In this document: piece after piece, positions 61,304-64,000 of the stretch
Position numbering within the stretch: the first letter of the stretch is position 1
How the letters are laid out: each line of letters begins with the position of its first letter
Source of the DNA: Aphanomyces cochlioides
Taxonomy: Eukaryota; Oomycota; Saprolegniomycetes; Saprolegniales; Verrucalvaceae
Reading direction: 5' to 3'
Assembly: GCA_019828595.1 (NCBI GenBank)
Contig: JAHQRK010000022.1
Coordinates: 1,444,572 to 1,508,571 of the forward strand
DNA: 64,000 bases
Position numbers and translations under genes: made by a program
Notes under the pieces: generated by a model
Told to the model about the DNA's origin: nothing
Database searches by the model: none
The model's input: only the letters and a program-made list of their open reading frames with translations

Positions 61304-62416
61304 TCCTTTTTCGACCCAAATCAACTTTTTTTGCTTCCCGAATGATATCTCGGCCAATATTTTCTTCCCAACACACGCTATCTCTTATGGCACCTCACAT
61401 GCTCTTCTTTCAACCGCATCACAACCCGTCATCCCCGCACGCCGACGAAATGCGTGTAAAATGACAAAAGTACTAGACTTTGCGTCTCCATTTCTCATCC
61501 ATGAGGCAAGTGTACCAATCATAAAACACGCATAAATAGAACAGTTCAAACTGGACTTTCACCGAGACCCTGACACGACAAATATTCCATCTCAGTTTCA
61601 CTTCAGAAAGGACGATTTTAAATCCTCATTGACTTGGAGGGGACGCTACTTGAGAAAACCTTCCAGTCATTCCTTACTCTCTTCAAAGCAACAAACTTTT
61701 CCAAAATGGACCCAACTTAAACTTAACCACACTAAACAAATCTCAACAACAGGTAGCTCCAAAGAAACAGCGATTCGTTCAAATGAATACACAATCGTAT
61801 CAACCGAGCGCTGGATAGACACATCCACTCGACCTCAGAGTATGTCTCTCAAAACAATGACAGACAAGATGGAAGAGAGCATCCAATTGGACCGTTGGAA
61901 CTTATTATAGATTCCAAGATACATATATGTAGATGATTACAGGAGGTCCATCGTTCCCTGTGAGTTTGTGTGTTTAGACTCGTTTTTTGTGGGAGGGGGC
62001 GATGATCCGCTTTTGGTTTGAAATGAAAGTATTTGAATAGGTCTACGAGAGGAGACAAACTTTTTCTCCCAAGCCCTTCGAGTATTGCATGTTGGCGAGG
62101 ACTGACCACTCAGTTTGTCTAGGCTTTGGTTGCGAAAATAGAGTGCGCTGAAGGATTTTTGTGTCCAGAGTCGTCGTGAATGGTATGGAAACAGATCACA
62201 GACGTGGAGAGAGGAGATGATGTTTGTGACTTGTGAGGTCGAGTCTATCGTGGGCCGTGTGGTGACAGGATGTTAGTATAGGCGATGTTGTTGTGTGTGC
62301 TGACGTGATGGGTTTGGCGTTGAATGTGTGACAAGGATAGTGTTCCAATGGTTGTGAGAGGGTGCTGGTATGTGATTGATGTGAATGATGAGCAAGGTAG
62401 GCATAGTAGACATGGA

Positions 62417-62860
62417 GGTCTTATAGTGTAGCGGTTATCACGTCTCCTTGACGTGGAGAATGAGGGGGGAAATTGGCTCAGTGGTAGAGCACACGCTTCG
62501 TAAGCGAGAGGTCACCGGTTCGATCCCGGGCTAGGACGAGGATTTGCAACCCCTCCACCCCCCTGTCCGAAAGCACGGTATTTAATGGGATGTATGTAAT
62601 CGGGAAACTTAAGTGCGCCTCGAACTTACAAGAGAAGGATTGTCCGGAAGCGGTTACCGGAATGAAAGTGTCAGTTTAATGTGGCCGTTCTGTAAAAACG
62701 TGTCGAATCGCTGTACTACCGAAAAGGTAGAACTATCAAGACAAAGCCGTTAGACCTGGTCCAGCTGAGTTAAAGTAGTTCATATCCACTATAACCTAGG
62801 TAATATACTCAATAAACCTTGACGTGGAGAAGGTCCCCGGTTCAAGTCCGGGTAAGACCA
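62417..62860 (+). pseudogene. tRNA-Val split by SINE copy 14
   Basis: 5' half 62417-62460, 3' half 62817-62860. Marker base T at 62341. Confidence 0.92.
62461..62816 (+). mobile_element. SINE copy 14 (356 bp)
   Basis: Two bases shorter than the common form, with one G lost from GAGGG and one C from the C run just after the head (62538-62565). Confidence 0.9.
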
Positions 62861-63973
62861 TCCTTTTTCGACCCAAATCAACTTTTTTTGCTTCCCGAAT
62901 GATATCTCGGCCAATATTTTCTTCCCAACACACGCTATCTCTTATGGCACCTCACATGCTCTTCTTTCAACCGCATCACAACCCGTCATCCCCGCACGCC
63001 GACGAAATGCGTGTAAAATGACAAAAGTACTAGACTTTGCGTCTCCATTTCTCATCCATGAGGCAAGTGTACCAATCATAAAACACGCATAAATAGAACA
63101 GTTCAAACTGGACTTTCACCGAGACCCTGACACGACAAATATTCCATCTCAGTTTCACTTCAGAAAGGACGATTTTAAATCCTCATTGACTTGGAGGGGA
63201 CGCTACTTGAGAAACCCTTCCAGTCATTCCTTACTCTCTTCAAAGCAACAAACTTTTCCAAAATGGACCCAACTTAAACTTAACCACACTAAACAAATCT
63301 CAACAACAGGTAGCTCCAAAGAAACAGCGATTCGTTCAAATGAATACACAATCGTATCAACCGAGCGCTGGATAGACACATCCACTCGACCTCAGAGTAT
63401 GTCTCTCAAAACAATGACAGACAAGATGGAAGAGAGCATCCAATTGGACCGTTGGAACTTATTATAGATTCCAAGATACATATATGTAGATGATTACAGG
63501 AGGTCCATCGTTCCCTGTGAGTTTGTGTGTTTAGACTCGTTTTTTGTGGGAGGGGGCGATGATCCGCTTTTGGTTTGAAATGAAAGTATTTGAATAGGTC
63601 TACGAGAGGAGACAAACTTTTTCTCCAAGCCCTTCGAGTATTGCATGTTGGCGAGGACTGACCACTCAGTTTGTCTAGGCTTTGGTTGCGAAAATAGAGT
63701 GCGCTGAAGGATTTTTGTGTCCAGAGTCGTCGTGAATGGTATGGAAACAGATCACAGACGTGGAGAGAGGAGATGATGTTTGTGACTTGTGAGGTCGAGT
63801 CTATCGTGGGCCGTGTGGTGACAGGATGTTAGTATAGGCGATGTTGTTGTGTGTGCTGACGTGATGGGTTTGGCGTTGAATGTGTGACAAGGATAGTGTT
63901 CCAATGGTTGTGAGAGGGGTGCTGGTATGTGATTGATGTGAATGATGAGCAAGGTAGGCATAGTAGACATGGA

Positions 63974-64000
63974 GGTCTTATAGTGTAGCGGTTATCACGT
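63974..64000 (+). tRNA. tRNA-Val 5' end, cut by window edge
   Basis: The first 27 nt of the tRNA reach the window end. The marker base at 63897 is T, which elsewhere marks SINE-bearing units, so this locus is probably split by a SINE beyond the window. Confidence 0.8.

Larger units (their letters stand above)
1..64000 (+). repeat. Tandem array of ~1186-bp tRNA-Val units, with insertions
   Basis: The window is one head-to-tail array. Spacing between equivalent bases of successive tRNA loci is 1186 bp (1185-1187 with small indels), about 1558 where a SINE is inserted, 8109 across the full LINE and 3373 across the truncated LINE; these values equal unit plus element plus 15-bp duplication. I count 42 loci plus a partial one at the right edge. 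Units differ by only a few single-base changes or homopolymer length changes, so the array is strongly homogenised by unequal exchange or conversion, or is young. Neither end of the array is in the window. Every stretch between tRNA genes not listed as a mobile element is the same spacer described for the reference unit and holds no convincing gene. Confidence 0.98.

Noticed and set aside
1..64000. CRISPR-like or prokaryotic repeat array
   Set aside because: Units are 1.2 kb with eukaryotic pol III tRNA genes and a non-LTR retrotransposon; there are no short direct repeats with unique spacers and no cas genes.

Overview
The window is eukaryotic nuclear DNA made almost entirely of one head-to-tail tandem array. 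The unit is about 1186 bp and carries one tRNA gene of eukaryotic type: internal A and B boxes, a pol III T-run just after the gene, and no encoded CCA. The tRNA body is closest to cytosolic tRNA-Val, but the anticodon reads GAC, which is unusual in a eukaryotic nucleus. I cannot name the organism. The non-LTR retrotransposon in the array has APE endonuclease, reverse transcriptase and a C-terminal zinc knuckle (L1/Tx1-like), which fits several eukaryotic groups and gives no further resolution.

Layout. I count 42 tRNA loci plus a partial 43rd at the right edge, all on the + strand. Twenty-six tRNA genes are intact and look identical. Sixteen are split at one and the same base pair, inside the anticodon arm: fourteen by a SINE of about 357 bp (the first cut by the window edge), one by a 6.9 kb LINE (23087-29994) and one by a 2.2 kb 5'-truncated copy of that LINE (37870-40042). 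Every insertion has the same orientation and is flanked by the same 15-bp target duplication (tRNA nt 30-44). Between tRNA genes there is about 1.1 kb of spacer with no convincing gene. Each spacer has a CA-rich left half and a GT-rich right half that meet at a 12-bp palindrome.

How the parts fit. The LINE encodes an intact 1361-residue ORF2 (23473-27558) preceded by only the tail of an ORF1, and it ends in a long 3' UTR full of short perfect stem-loops. The SINE has a tRNA-Thr(CGT)-like head with pol III boxes, a structured body, and a 3' tail sharing 11 bases with the LINE tail. The simplest reading is a tRNA-gene-specific LINE and a SINE that borrows its machinery, both living in a multicopy tRNA array much as R1/R2 elements live in rDNA. 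The SINE has no run of four T, so its transcript should run on into the tRNA 3' half and stop at the tRNA terminator, ending in target sequence.

History. A C/T marker 76 bp upstream of the tRNA is T in all but one of the SINE units whose left flank is visible, and C in every intact or LINE unit. Most SINE copies therefore spread by unit duplication or conversion from one founder. One copy (41244-41600) sits on the C background with a different 5' junction and is probably a second insertion. Together with two LINE insertions of different length, this supports repeated targeting of one site. All identity statements are by eye.
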